Below, piece after piece: positions 37,583 to 45,609 of a DNA stretch of 64,000 bases. The stretch comes from Dictyobacter vulcani. Its GTDB lineage: Bacteria; Chloroflexota; Ktedonobacteria; Ktedonobacterales; Ktedonobacteraceae. Within the stretch, counting starts at the first letter, position 1. Each line of letters starts with the position of its first letter. The notes beneath the pieces are model-generated. The model was given only the letters and a program-made list of their open reading frames with translations, was not told where the DNA came from and did no database searches. Where the stretch lies: positions 2,790,001-2,854,000 of the forward strand of contig NZ_BKZW01000001.1 in NCBI RefSeq assembly GCF_008974265.1. The letters run 5' to 3'. The translations under genes and the position numbers were made by a program.

Positions 37583-38794
37583 ATGCGAGGAAAATGGTTA
37601 TGTGCCCGCGTGTGGCTGTGGGTGCTGGTCGGATTGCTGGTGGTGTCCTGCGCCGGAGCAGCCGATAGCAAGCATGGAACGGGAATACGCCTGGCGGGCC
37701 AGGTCGGTTTGGGGCGAGAGATGAGAGGGGTATGGATAGCAACTGTGGATAATCTCGACTGGCCTTCTCGCCCCTGTCTGGCGGCAGACGTGCAGCGACA
37801 GGAATTTCGAGCGCGGCTGGATGAGGTACGGGCCATGCATCTGAATACAGTGGTGGTACAGGTGCGACCAATGGCCGATGCATTTTATCCCTCACACTAT
37901 GCACCGTGGTCGCGCTTTTTAACCGGCATGCAGGGGAAGAATCCCGGTTATGATCCGCTGGCCTTTATGCTGGCTGAAGCCCATAAACGAGGACTGGCGT
38001 TTCACGCCTGGTTTAATCCTTATCGAGTAGCGAACCAGGATAATGTGAACGTGCTGGTAGCCAATCATCCGGCGCGGTCGCATCCGGATTGGTTGGTACA
38101 CTATGGCGGCCAGCTTTACTATAATCCCGGCATACCAGCGGTCAGAGAGTTCGTGATCAACAGTATCCTGGAAGTCGTGCGTAGATATGCCATTGATGCT
38201 GTACACCTGGATGATTATTTTTATCCCTATCCGGTGGCTGGCCAGGCTTTTCCCGATCAGGAGACCTATCAGCGCTATGGGACGCGGACCTTTGCGACGA
38301 AAGGTGATTGGCGGCGGGACAACATCAATCAGTTTGTACATGAGCTGTCACAGCGCATCAAACAGCTAAAACCACGTGTAGAGTTCGGCATCAGTCCCTT
38401 TGGCGTCTGGCGCAATAAGAGCGCCGAAGCCAGTGGCTCAGATACGCGAGCACAGGTCACAGATTATGATAATCTCTATGCCGACATCCGCCACTGGATT
38501 CGGCAGCGCTGGCTGGATTATGTGGTCCCGCAGATCTATTGGAATATCGGCTTCGCGCCAGCCGACTATCAAACACTGGTCCGCTGGTGGGCACACGAAG
38601 TTGATGGAAGTCCGGTCCAACTCTATATCGGGCAGGCCGCCTATAAAGTCGGGACACAGCCCGGACCATGGTCGGATCCCCATCAAATACAGCAACAACT
38701 CCAGATGAATCGGCACTATCCCCTGGTGCGCGGCAGTATCTTCTTCAGCTTAAAAGACTTGCGCCGCCATCCACTCGTGCTGGCATTAACGTAG
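37583..38794 (+). CDS. lipoprotein, family 10-like glycosylhydrolase (GHL10)
   Basis: 403 residues from the ATG at 37583 (GGGAGG upstream). The signal peptide ends in a lipobox LVVSC near residue 23, so the mature protein is lipid-anchored. The catalytic-like domain starts REMRGVWIATVDNLDWPS and continues VVVQVRPMADAFYPSHYAPWSRFLTG, FHAWFNPYRV, AVHLDDYFYPYP and DYVVPQIYWNIGF, the PF02638 (GHL10) pattern. The family is thought to act on glycans, perhaps cell-wall ones, but few members are characterised. It is 51 bases after nagA and may be co-transcribed, which links it to amino-sugar metabolism. Confidence 0.85.
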   Translation: MRGKWLCARVWLWVLVGLLVVSCAGAADSKHGTGIRLAGQVGLGREMRGVWIATVDNLDWPSRPCLAADVQRQEFRARLDEVRAMHLNTVVVQVRPMADAFYPSHYAPWSRFLTGMQGKNPGYDPLAFMLAEAHKRGLAFHAWFNPYRVANQDNVNVLVANHPARSHPDWLVHYGGQLYYNPGIPAVREFVINSILEVVRRYAIDAVHLDDYFYPYPVAGQAFPDQETYQRYGTRTFATKGDWRRDNINQFVHELSQRIKQLKPRVEFGISPFGVWRNKSAEASGSDTRAQVTDYDNLYADIRHWIRQRWLDYVVPQIYWNIGFAPADYQTLVRWWAHEVDGSPVQLYIGQAAYKVGTQPGPWSDPHQIQQQLQMNRHYPLVRGSIFFSLKDLRRHPLVLALT

Positions 38795-38799
38795 GCTTG

Positions 38800-38831
38800 A
38801 CGGCAACGACAACGATGGGTTGCCGTTTTTT
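38800..38831 (+). terminator. rho-independent terminator
   Basis: ACGGCAAC and GTTGCCGT with an 11-base loop, followed by T6, just after the GHL10 stop codon. Confidence 0.85.
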
Positions 38832-38843
38832 GTGTATCTTATT

Positions 38844-38894
38844 TTGGTCTAGTGGTCTAGATGACTTGACAATGCTTGTAATTCCGTGTATGTT
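38844..38894 (+). promoter_or_regulatory. DasR/NagR-like operator joined to a sigma-70 promoter
   Basis: AGTGGTCTAGATGACT at 38851-38866 is a near-palindrome matching the DasR/NagR-type pattern. Its last base begins TTGACA (38866-38871), followed after 17 bases by TATGTT (38889-38894), a good -35/-10 pair. It reads toward the ABC importer. A bound repressor would block the -35 box. Confidence 0.55.
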
Positions 38895-39132
38895 TTTCAT
38901 ATGCACATCACTGATATTTTTCTACGCTCTGATTGTAAGCTATTTCCCTGCTTTTCATCCAATTTATTCGATGTTAAGGGAAGTGAAAAATGGTACAGCG
39001 TGTAGACTGTGGTGATGTGGGTGTATATGCGTAGATGATCTTTGCAGGATCAATGAACTTATCTGCGTGTATTTATGATCGAGACCGCCGGGCGGTCGGT
39101 GTTGGTTGGAATAGTTTTGCTTGCCATGTTTA

Positions 39133-39155
39133 TTGGTCTAGTAGTCTAGACGACT
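39133..39155. promoter_or_regulatory. second DasR/NagR-like operator before the ABC importer
   Basis: AGTAGTCTAGACGACT at 39140-39155, with TTGGTCT just before, differs from the first site (38844-38866) at only two of 23 positions. It is 289 bases downstream and 142 bases before the importer gene start. Two sites could allow looping. Confidence 0.55.
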
Positions 39156-39296
39156 ATTGGGCTTGCGCGGTCAATGGTGACCATTCGGGCTGGTTTGCTC
39201 ACCGAAAGGATACGTCTTTTCGGCGGTATGTCTGGATAAAAACGTGATGGCTTTATTTTTTAACGCGCTGTTTTAATGACCTTTAGGAGGTTTAGC

Positions 39297-40982
39297 GTGG
39301 CTCCAACTCTCGTTGCATCGATCAAGGAGAATAAAAGCAAAAGCGGACTGGCTTTATTTTCACTCCTCATTATTCTGGTCCTGATCCTCGCCGCCTGTGG
39401 TAATAGCGGCAATGATACCTCTGGTGCTGCCAGCAAGAAGCACATTCTGACTATCGGTGCTCATGTTGGTGGCGATTACACCAAATCCTTAAGTCCATAC
39501 AATCCGACGCTGGTCAATGAAGGCATTGATGGCATGGTGTATGAGACGTTGCTCTTCTTTAATCGCAATGATGGCAAAGTACAGAATCTGTTAGCCACTG
39601 ATTACAAATGGAGTACAGATCAGAAGCAACTGACCTTTACGATCCGTGAGAATGTTAAATGGTCGGATGGGCAGGCCTTTAGCGCCTCGGATGTAGCCTT
39701 TACGTTCAATATGCTCAAGAAGTATCCGGCGGCCGACTCTAAAGGGCTGTGGAACTATTTAAGCTCGGTCACGGCATCAGATGCGAAGACGGTGGTGGTG
39801 AACTTCAAGACGGCTAATGCTCCGCTGCTCTGGTATATTGGTGGACAGACCTTCATTGTGCCGGCACATATCTTCCAGAATGTGGATCCCACCAAATTTG
39901 ATAATGCGACACCCGTTGGAACTGGTCCCTTCAAGTTCGCGAAGTTCTCGCCGCAAATGCTGACCTATACCAAAAATCCCAGCTACTGGCAGGCTGACAA
40001 GGTACAGGTAGATGAACTGCATTATCCAGCGGTAAAAGACAATCAGACCCTGCAGTTGAAGCTGATGAAGGGCGAGATCGACTGGGGTAGCTTCTTCGCA
40101 CCTGATCTGGACAAGACTTATGTGCAGAAAGATCCGCAACATAATTTTTACTGGATGGCTCCGACCGATATGTTTACGCTGTATGTCAACCTGACCAAAG
40201 CCCCGTTCAACGATGTCAAGGTACGGCAGGCGATCAGTGCAGCCATTGATCGGGGCCAGTTGTCCAAACAGGCTGAGAGTGGCTATGTGGCTCCTGCCAG
40301 CACCACTGGATTGATCTTGCCGAATGCTAAGGATTATCTGGATCCAGCATATCAGAATGTCTCATCCACGGCTGACATGGCGAAGGCGGGACAGTTGCTA
40401 CAGAGCGCGGGCTATGCCAAAGGCAGCGATGGCATGTATGCGAAGAATGGCAAGAAAATATCCTTCTCAATCAAGGTGGTCAGTGGCTGGACCGACTGGG
40501 AGACGATGGCTTCGGTGGTTATGCAGAACCTGAAGGATGCTGGCATCGATGCTTCAGTCGATACGATCCAGGATAGTGCCTACTTTGACGCGCGTAATAA
40601 TGGCAACTACGATGCCTTGATCGGTGGTCTATTCGGGGGACCAACACCTTTCTACCTGTATGATACCCATCTGAATAGCGCCAACCTTTCACCGAAAGGC
40701 TTCAACTGGGGCAAATGGAAAGATGCTCAGACCGACAAACTGCTGCAGGACTATTCTTCGACCGTTGATCCTGCCAAACAGAAGCAGGCAATCATGGGAT
40801 TGGCGAAAATTTATGCCGATAAGTTGCCGAATATTCCGCTGGTGAATGCGGCTGCCTGGTATGAATATAGCACCAAACACTTCACTGGCTGGCCCAGCAA
40901 AGATGATCCATATGCGGTCGGGGCTGCCTATTCAACTCCTGATAATTTGATGGTCGTACTTAATTTGAAGCCGGTGGCATAA
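39297..40982 (+). CDS. ABC transporter substrate-binding lipoprotein, peptide/oligosaccharide type (SBP_bac_5)
   Basis: 561 residues starting at GTG 39297, because AGGAGG (39285-39290) is six bases before it and inside the alternative ATG 39276 frame. The signal sequence ends in lipobox LILAAC near residue 34. SBP family 5 features are YETLLFFNRNDGKVQNLLATDYKWSTDQKQLTFTIRENVKWSDGQAFSASDVAFTF, then VGTGPFKF and VRQAISAAIDR. Such proteins bind oligopeptides or sometimes oligosaccharides. Two permease genes follow. Upstream operator-like sites tie it to amino-sugar control, so muropeptide or chito-oligomer uptake is an inference. Confidence 0.9.
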   Translation: MAPTLVASIKENKSKSGLALFSLLIILVLILAACGNSGNDTSGAASKKHILTIGAHVGGDYTKSLSPYNPTLVNEGIDGMVYETLLFFNRNDGKVQNLLATDYKWSTDQKQLTFTIRENVKWSDGQAFSASDVAFTFNMLKKYPAADSKGLWNYLSSVTASDAKTVVVNFKTANAPLLWYIGGQTFIVPAHIFQNVDPTKFDNATPVGTGPFKFAKFSPQMLTYTKNPSYWQADKVQVDELHYPAVKDNQTLQLKLMKGEIDWGSFFAPDLDKTYVQKDPQHNFYWMAPTDMFTLYVNLTKAPFNDVKVRQAISAAIDRGQLSKQAESGYVAPASTTGLILPNAKDYLDPAYQNVSSTADMAKAGQLLQSAGYAKGSDGMYAKNGKKISFSIKVVSGWTDWETMASVVMQNLKDAGIDASVDTIQDSAYFDARNNGNYDALIGGLFGGPTPFYLYDTHLNSANLSPKGFNWGKWKDAQTDKLLQDYSSTVDPAKQKQAIMGLAKIYADKLPNIPLVNAAAWYEYSTKHFTGWPSKDDPYAVGAAYSTPDNLMVVLNLKPVA

Positions 40983-40997
40983 GCGTTGGTCCCACGC

Positions 40998-41033
40998 GTG
41001 GCTGGCCCTGACATAGTATGTGTGGCCAGCCAC
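40998..41033 (+). terminator. hairpin between binding protein and permease genes
   Basis: GTGGCTGGCC and GGCCAGCCAC form a perfect 10-base stem with a 16-base loop. There is no T-run. It may protect or separate the abundant binding-protein mRNA from the permease part, as in many importer operons. Confidence 0.6.
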
Positions 41034-41049
41034 GAGGGGAGCCTGATCG

Positions 41050-41090
41050 TACGCGGAGAGGTCGCAGCGACAAGCGCTGCCGCTACGGGA
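41050..41090. repeat. family A short palindromic repeat inside the ABC operon
   Basis: GGAGAGGTCGCAGCG then ACAAGCGCTGCCGCTACGGG; GCAGCG and CGCTGC pair. It lies 30 bases before the first permease start. Confidence 0.65.
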
Positions 41091-41119
41091 CGGGGCGGGA
41101 TGAAGAAGGAGTTTTTGGG

Positions 41120-42115
41120 ATGCGCCATTTGTTTCGTCGGGTTTTCTTTTATTTGATGGCTATCTGGATAGCGATTACGTTGAATTTTTTTATTCCTCGG
41201 CTGGCTCCTGGTAATCCTGCGCAGGCGATGATGACGCGGTTGGAGCGGCGGGGGCCGATTAGTCCGGCGGCTGAGCGGGCTTTGGAGGCGGCGTTCGGGG
41301 TGAATACGAGTGATTCGATCTGGGTGCAGTATGTTAAGTATCTGAATAATATGCTGCATGGAGATTTTGGGATTTCGTATGTGCAGTATCCGGTACCAGT
41401 GACGACAATTATTGCCCAGAATATTGTCTGGACGATTCTGCTGGGGGCGGTGGCGGTCTTGATCAGTTTCTTTCTGGGGTGTCTGTTTGGAATTGTGATG
41501 GCGTGGAAGCGTGGTTCGGTGCTGGATACATTTCTGTCTCCGGCGATGACGTTTCTGTCGGCGATTCCGTATTTCTGGCTGGCCCTGATTATTCTGTATT
41601 TCTTTGGTTTTACGCTGAACTGGTTTCCTTTTGCGGATGGCTATGATACGACGCTGGATATGGGATGGAATCCAGATTTTATTCTTAGTGCCCTCTATCA
41701 TGCGATTCTGCCGGCTCTGACGATTGTGCTGTCTTCGATTGCGGGCTGGATGCTGGTGATGCGCAACTCGATGATCACGACGCTGTCCGAGGATTATGTA
41801 TTGATGGCGGATGCCAAGGGATTGGCGCGTGGGCGGGTGATGTTTTTGTATGCGGCACGTAACGCGATCCTGCCGAATGTGACGGGTTTTGCGCTGGCGA
41901 TCGGCTCGATTGTCGGGGGACAGTTACTGACGGAGATTGTCTTTTCTTATCCCGGGATTGGCTTCTCGCTGCTGCAGGCGGTTCAGGGCCAGGATTATCC
42001 ACTATTACAGGGGATCTTTTTGATCATTGCGCTGGCGGTCCTGGGAGCGAACTTTATCGCCGATCTGGTCTATGTGGCGCTGGATCCACGGGTACGCCAG
42101 GAGAGGAGCGCGTAA
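41120..42115 (+). CDS. ABC transporter permease 1 (DppB/OppB type)
   Basis: 331 residues from the ATG at 41120 (GAAGGAG upstream). The N-terminal FYLMAIWIAITLNFFIPRLAPGNPAQ is typical of DppB-type permeases, followed by about five more membrane segments. The EAA loop reads DYVLMADAKGLARGRVMFLYAARNAILPN (about residues 230-258), the site that docks on the ATPase. The C-terminal LVYVALDPRVRQERSA is the usual ending. It forms the membrane channel together with permease 2. Confidence 0.94.
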   Translation: MRHLFRRVFFYLMAIWIAITLNFFIPRLAPGNPAQAMMTRLERRGPISPAAERALEAAFGVNTSDSIWVQYVKYLNNMLHGDFGISYVQYPVPVTTIIAQNIVWTILLGAVAVLISFFLGCLFGIVMAWKRGSVLDTFLSPAMTFLSAIPYFWLALIILYFFGFTLNWFPFADGYDTTLDMGWNPDFILSALYHAILPALTIVLSSIAGWMLVMRNSMITTLSEDYVLMADAKGLARGRVMFLYAARNAILPNVTGFALAIGSIVGGQLLTEIVFSYPGIGFSLLQAVQGQDYPLLQGIFLIIALAVLGANFIADLVYVALDPRVRQERSA

Positions 42116-42119
42116 GCTT

Positions 42120-43118
42120 ATGGGGACATCTTCATCCCAATTCAGTGGCTCGGCGTCCAGTCCTGCACTGCCACCACCGCCGCCAGAGATAGCTACGCTG
42201 GATGCGTTGCGCCGACCATGGTATGAGCGGCTCGGGCGCGGTGTGCAGACTGTGTGGCAGCAAGTGACGAGGAACAAGAAAGTTGCCGTGGGCACTGTGA
42301 TCGTGCTCTTCTTTATCCTTGTCGCCATCCTGGGTCCATTTTTCATCCATACCGATCCGAATAGATTGTCCGATAATGCGCAGGCGGCCCCTTCGGCGGC
42401 CCACTGGCTGGGGACGACGGCGGTGGGACAGGATATCTTCAGTCAGCTCGTGGTGGGGACGCGCTCCTCGATTTTCTGGGGATTACTGACCGGGATCTCT
42501 GTGACGGTGCTGTCAATTGCGGTGGGCCTGGTTAGCGGCTATTTTGGTGGTCTTACCGACGAGGTTCTTTCCCTGCTCACCAATGTCTTCCTGGTCCTGC
42601 CGGCCTTGCCGCTGGCGATTGTGCTGGCATCCTATTTCCCACGCGGACCCGCCACGGTGGCGCTGGTAATTATCTTTACCAGCTGGTCCTGGGGGGCGCG
42701 CGTACTGCGCTCACAGACGCTCTCGATGCGCAGCCGCGAGTTTGTGACGGCGGCCCGCGCCAATGGCGAGACGACCTGGCGACTGATCTTCTTTGAGATC
42801 TTTCCCAATGAGATTTCGATTGTGGCCGCCAACTTTGTCAGCACCACGCTCTATGTGATCCTGGCCTCGGCGTCGCTGGAGTTTCTGGGATTGGGCGATG
42901 CCAACAATGTGAGCTGGGGCAGTATGTTCTACTGGGCGCAGCGAGATAATGCCTTGATCTCCGGACTCTGGTGGTGGTTTATCCCGCCAGGACTGTGCAT
43001 AGCGGTCCTGGGTGCCGGCTTATCGTTGATCAATTTTGGCATTGATGAGATTGCTGATCCGCGTTTACGTAAGGAGAGGATGCCCCGGCTGTTCAGGAAG
43101 AAGAAAGTGGTGTCATAA
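42120..43118 (+). CDS. ABC transporter permease 2 (DppC/OppC type)
   Basis: 332 residues from the ATG at 42120, four bases after the permease 1 stop, with GAGAGGAG upstream. The first 60 residues are a cytoplasmic extension rich in Pro and Ser. DppC features are VAVGTVIVLFFILVAILGPFFIHTDPNRL, HWLGTTAVGQDIFSQLVVGTRSS, EAA loop EFVTAARANGETTWRLIFFEIFPN, and FLGLGDANNVSWGSMFYWA. No ATPase (DppD/F) gene follows; the next gene is on the other strand and overlaps the end by 26 bases. The ATPases must be shared or encoded elsewhere. Confidence 0.94.
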   Translation: MGTSSSQFSGSASSPALPPPPPEIATLDALRRPWYERLGRGVQTVWQQVTRNKKVAVGTVIVLFFILVAILGPFFIHTDPNRLSDNAQAAPSAAHWLGTTAVGQDIFSQLVVGTRSSIFWGLLTGISVTVLSIAVGLVSGYFGGLTDEVLSLLTNVFLVLPALPLAIVLASYFPRGPATVALVIIFTSWSWGARVLRSQTLSMRSREFVTAARANGETTWRLIFFEIFPNEISIVAANFVSTTLYVILASASLEFLGLGDANNVSWGSMFYWAQRDNALISGLWWWFIPPGLCIAVLGAGLSLINFGIDEIADPRLRKERMPRLFRKKKVVS

Positions 43119-43827
43119 ACTCGCTCACGTAGCGCTGAAATACGGCCAGGGCGGTCACGCATTGCCAGCTGATGCGCGTGTGTTCCTCACGCCTCTTCTC
43201 AATGGCCACGATCGCTTTTTCGGGCCGCCCGGCTGCCAGTTCAGTGAGCACAGGCTCAATTACATTGAAATCATAGCCAGCCTCGCGGAGCAGGACCACG
43301 ACGCGCAGGCGGCGCATCTGCTGCTCATCATAGAGGCGGTAATGGCTGCTCCGATCGCGAGCCGGTTGCAAGAGTCCCAGTTGTTCCCAGAAATGCAGGG
43401 CCGAGACACGCACGCCGACCTCTCTGGCCGCCTCGCCGACGCGCAGTGGTTGCGTATAATGCGTGCTGGCCAATGGAGCCGCCTGCTGTGTGGCCAGCGT
43501 ACTCAAAGCCGCCAGTGTCTGCTCCACCTGGATACGCTTGCTGGCAAGCTCAGCGTGGCGCTCATCGATCAGCGTGAGCGCCTGCGCCAGTTTATCCTGG
43601 TGGAGCGCCTGCATAATTGCCAGCGAGCGCTGCCAGCCATAGCCAGGAACCAGACTGCGGGCGGTCTGCAGCGCGACCAGGTGTCGCCTGGTATAGAGAC
43701 GATAACCGCTTGAACTGCGCTCAGCAGGTGGGATAAAGCCACTGGCCTCATAGTTGCGCACCTGTTGGACGCTGATATGTCCGGCCTGCGCCAGATCAAT
43801 GGTGCGGAGATAGTCATGTGCGGTCAT
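43093..43827 (-). CDS. MerR family regulator with two MerR DNA-binding domains
   Basis: 244 residues. The first MerR helix-turn-helix spans about residues 8-75 (TIDLAQAGHISVQQVRNYEASGFIPPAERSSSGYRLYTRRHL). The second spans about 128-195 (RVGEAAREVGVRVSALHFWEQLGLLQPARDRSSHYRLYDEQQMRRLRVV). Most MerR proteins have one and dimerise; this one could bind a pseudo-palindrome as a monomer. The end of the protein lacks the Cys of metal sensors, so a drug- or metabolite-type signal is likelier. It converges with and overlaps the permease 2 gene. Confidence 0.88.
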   Translation of the reverse strand: MTAHDYLRTIDLAQAGHISVQQVRNYEASGFIPPAERSSSGYRLYTRRHLVALQTARSLVPGYGWQRSLAIMQALHQDKLAQALTLIDERHAELASKRIQVEQTLAALSTLATQQAAPLASTHYTQPLRVGEAAREVGVRVSALHFWEQLGLLQPARDRSSHYRLYDEQQMRRLRVVVLLREAGYDFNVIEPVLTELAAGRPEKAIVAIEKRREEHTRISWQCVTALAVFQRYVSEFMTPLSSS

Positions 43828-44323
43828 ACAAAATCCTTATGTGCCTTTTTGTAACTTCCCTGAATGTATCTTCTTCTTTATACCATAATCAGCTCAAAAT
43901 CGAGTTCGGATTATCTATAATGCCATTCGCCGTAGGCCTTAATGATTATGTGATTTATAAGTGATGAAATAAAAAATAATGATAAATTTCTATTTGATTT
44001 GGTATATAAGGTAGATAAAGGTTATAATTCTCGCATACGCTTTATTGAGGAATGCATAGAAAGGAGAAGCAGGTCTTCTGGATAGAGAAAAACTTATTCC
44101 TGAACGTACGCCTTACGCGCTTCAAACGACTGTTTTTACATCTCCCTGGGCGACCACATGGAAACGCCAGTATCGGCAGGTTTTCTGGCTGGCTGATGGG
44201 ACCAGAGATATAAGCCGTATCGCAGTTTTATTGCACAAATCAGAGGTGTTTATCAAACAGGTGACAGCAGAGTTAGCTGTTGCTGGTTATGTAAGTATGC
44301 GATTTGATAGGAGGATACTCAGT

Positions 44324-44731
44324 ATGGATGTCAATATGTTGAAACAGAGCTTCGAGATGGTGGCACCGCAGAAAGAGGTGTTTGCCCATAGCTTTTATGA
44401 GCGCTTATTTTCTTATTATCCTGCTACCAGACCTCTCTTTGCCAATACAAATATGGTCCGGCAAGAGGAATCCTTGATGGCGACGCTGGCTGTTGTAATT
44501 GCAGGCGTCGAACGCGGCGACAATTTGACGCCGACCTTGCATCAACTTGGCGATAAACACGAGCGCTATGGTGCCAAACCGGAGCACTATCCCCTCGTTG
44601 GTGGAGTGTTATTAGAGACCTTCCATGAGTATCTTGGCACTCGGTTTACGCCAGCTATGCAGGATGCCTGGAGCCAGGCCTTCGAGTTGATCAGTGGGCA
44701 AATGATCGAGGGCTCACACCGTCAGGCGTAA
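44324..44731 (+). CDS. single-domain globin, with in-frame HTH-like coding region upstream
   Basis: The ATG at 44324 has AGGAGG nine bases upstream and gives 135 residues with a globin fold. It contains ERLFSYYPATRPLFANTN and LHQLGDKHERYGAKPEHYPLVG, where the His of DKHERYG is the expected proximal heme ligand. It resembles flavohemoglobin-type or bacterial single-domain globins that handle O2 or NO. The same frame is open back to a TAG at 44057. The 82 codons from a CTG at 44078 (AAGGAG 11 bases upstream) encode a convincing helical segment (WLADGTRDISRIAVLLHK then SEVFIKQVTAEL). The real protein may therefore be 217 residues. Confidence 0.82.
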   Translation: MDVNMLKQSFEMVAPQKEVFAHSFYERLFSYYPATRPLFANTNMVRQEESLMATLAVVIAGVERGDNLTPTLHQLGDKHERYGAKPEHYPLVGGVLLETFHEYLGTRFTPAMQDAWSQAFELISGQMIEGSHRQA

Positions 44732-44753
44732 GCTATATTGATGAATATAGATT

Positions 44754-44798
44754 TTACATCTTCCATGCATCTTATTATGAGATGCATGGAAGATGTAA
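44754..44798. terminator. 19-bp perfect hairpin between globin and sortase
   Basis: TTACATCTTCCATGCATCT and its exact complement around a 7-base loop. The genes converge here. T and A tracts are weak, so it may be a repeat as well as a terminator. Confidence 0.65.
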
Positions 44799-44838
44799 GC
44801 GGAGAGGTTGCAGCCGTGAAGGCTGCCGGTACGATGGG
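44799..44838. repeat. family A short palindromic repeat
   Basis: GGAGAGGTTGCAGCCGTGAA then GGCTGCCGGTACGATGGGG. GCAGCC and GGCTGC pair. Confidence 0.65.
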
Positions 44839-44851
44839 GAGGTATTCATGC

Positions 44852-44893
44852 GGGAAGAGGTTGCAGCCACGAGGGCTGCCGCTACGGGTCGAG
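44852..44893. repeat. family A repeat overlapping the sortase stop codon
   Basis: GAAGAGGTTGCAGCCACGAG then GGCTGCCGCTACGGGTCGAG. The CTA at 44882-44884 is the minus-strand stop codon of the sortase frame, so the repeat supplies the end of that gene. Confidence 0.6.
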
Positions 44894-45594
44894 TTTGGTG
44901 TAGACGACCATGCGGAGGGTGGTCTGGTTTTCGCTGGGGACCCAGACGCCGGCGCAGGTGATAAGGTTGAGGTAGTGGCCGCTGCTGTCGCCAAAGATGC
45001 CCTGGAGGTAGCTTTGTCTGGGGGGATGGCTTCGCTTTTGGTGGTGTGGAAGCTGAGGTGCTGGCCGCTGCGAGTGGTGATGAGGACTTTGTCCCCGGGT
45101 TTCATGTTGCGCAGGTTCCAGAAGATGGCGGGCCCGCCTCCGGGCCGGTCGACGTGTCCGTCAATGACGGCGCTCCCCAGTTCGCCGGGTCGGGTGCCGC
45201 TATTGTACCAGCCGGTGCCGTCCCAGGGATTGTGCTGAGGAGTGTCCATGTTGCCGCTGGGTAGGACGCCAACGGGCTCGATGTCGGTGTCGACGTTGAT
45301 GGCGGGAATCTTGATATGCACAGGATCGGTGATGGATACGCTGGTCTGAGTCGTCGAGGCTGGCGTGGGCGTTGCTTTGCTGGCTGGCGTCTGTGTCGCA
45401 GTCGGCAGCGTGGGCGTGGTCCGGGCGGTTGATGTACTGTTATCCCCACACGCGCTTAACACGAAGAGCAGGCAGATGCTCATAAATACAAGAGACAAAC
45501 GACTGGTACGCACTGGCGATAACACCTTTCTGATAGAAACATCTCTATGTGACTGACACGCATCATAGTGCTCAGATCGATGCATGTCAACCAC
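44882..45594 (-). pseudogene. class E/F-type sortase, frameshifted
   Basis: The first part (from 45594) has a lipobox-like VLSAC near residue 47, a Thr/Pro linker, then sortase core HIKIPAINVDTDIEPVGV, HNPWDGTGWYNSGTRPGELGSAVIDGHVD (catalytic His) and MKPGDKVLITT. After SEAIPP the frame is lost. Adding one base in the run of six G (plus strand) at 45020-45025 restores SYLQGIFGDSSGHYLNLITCAG with the catalytic Cys, then LRMVVYTKLDP (catalytic Arg) and a stop at 44882. The uncorrected frame would instead run on to 44722. The neighbouring gene carries a sortase-type MPQTG signal, so a working sortase is expected. A sequencing error is plausible. Confidence 0.82.
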
Positions 45595-45609
45595 ATAGAG
45601 CGCAACTGC

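Noticed and set aside
40928-41701. 257-codon frame on the minus strand over the permease start
   Set aside because: Extremely Arg/Gln/His-rich, antisense to a clear permease; no family.
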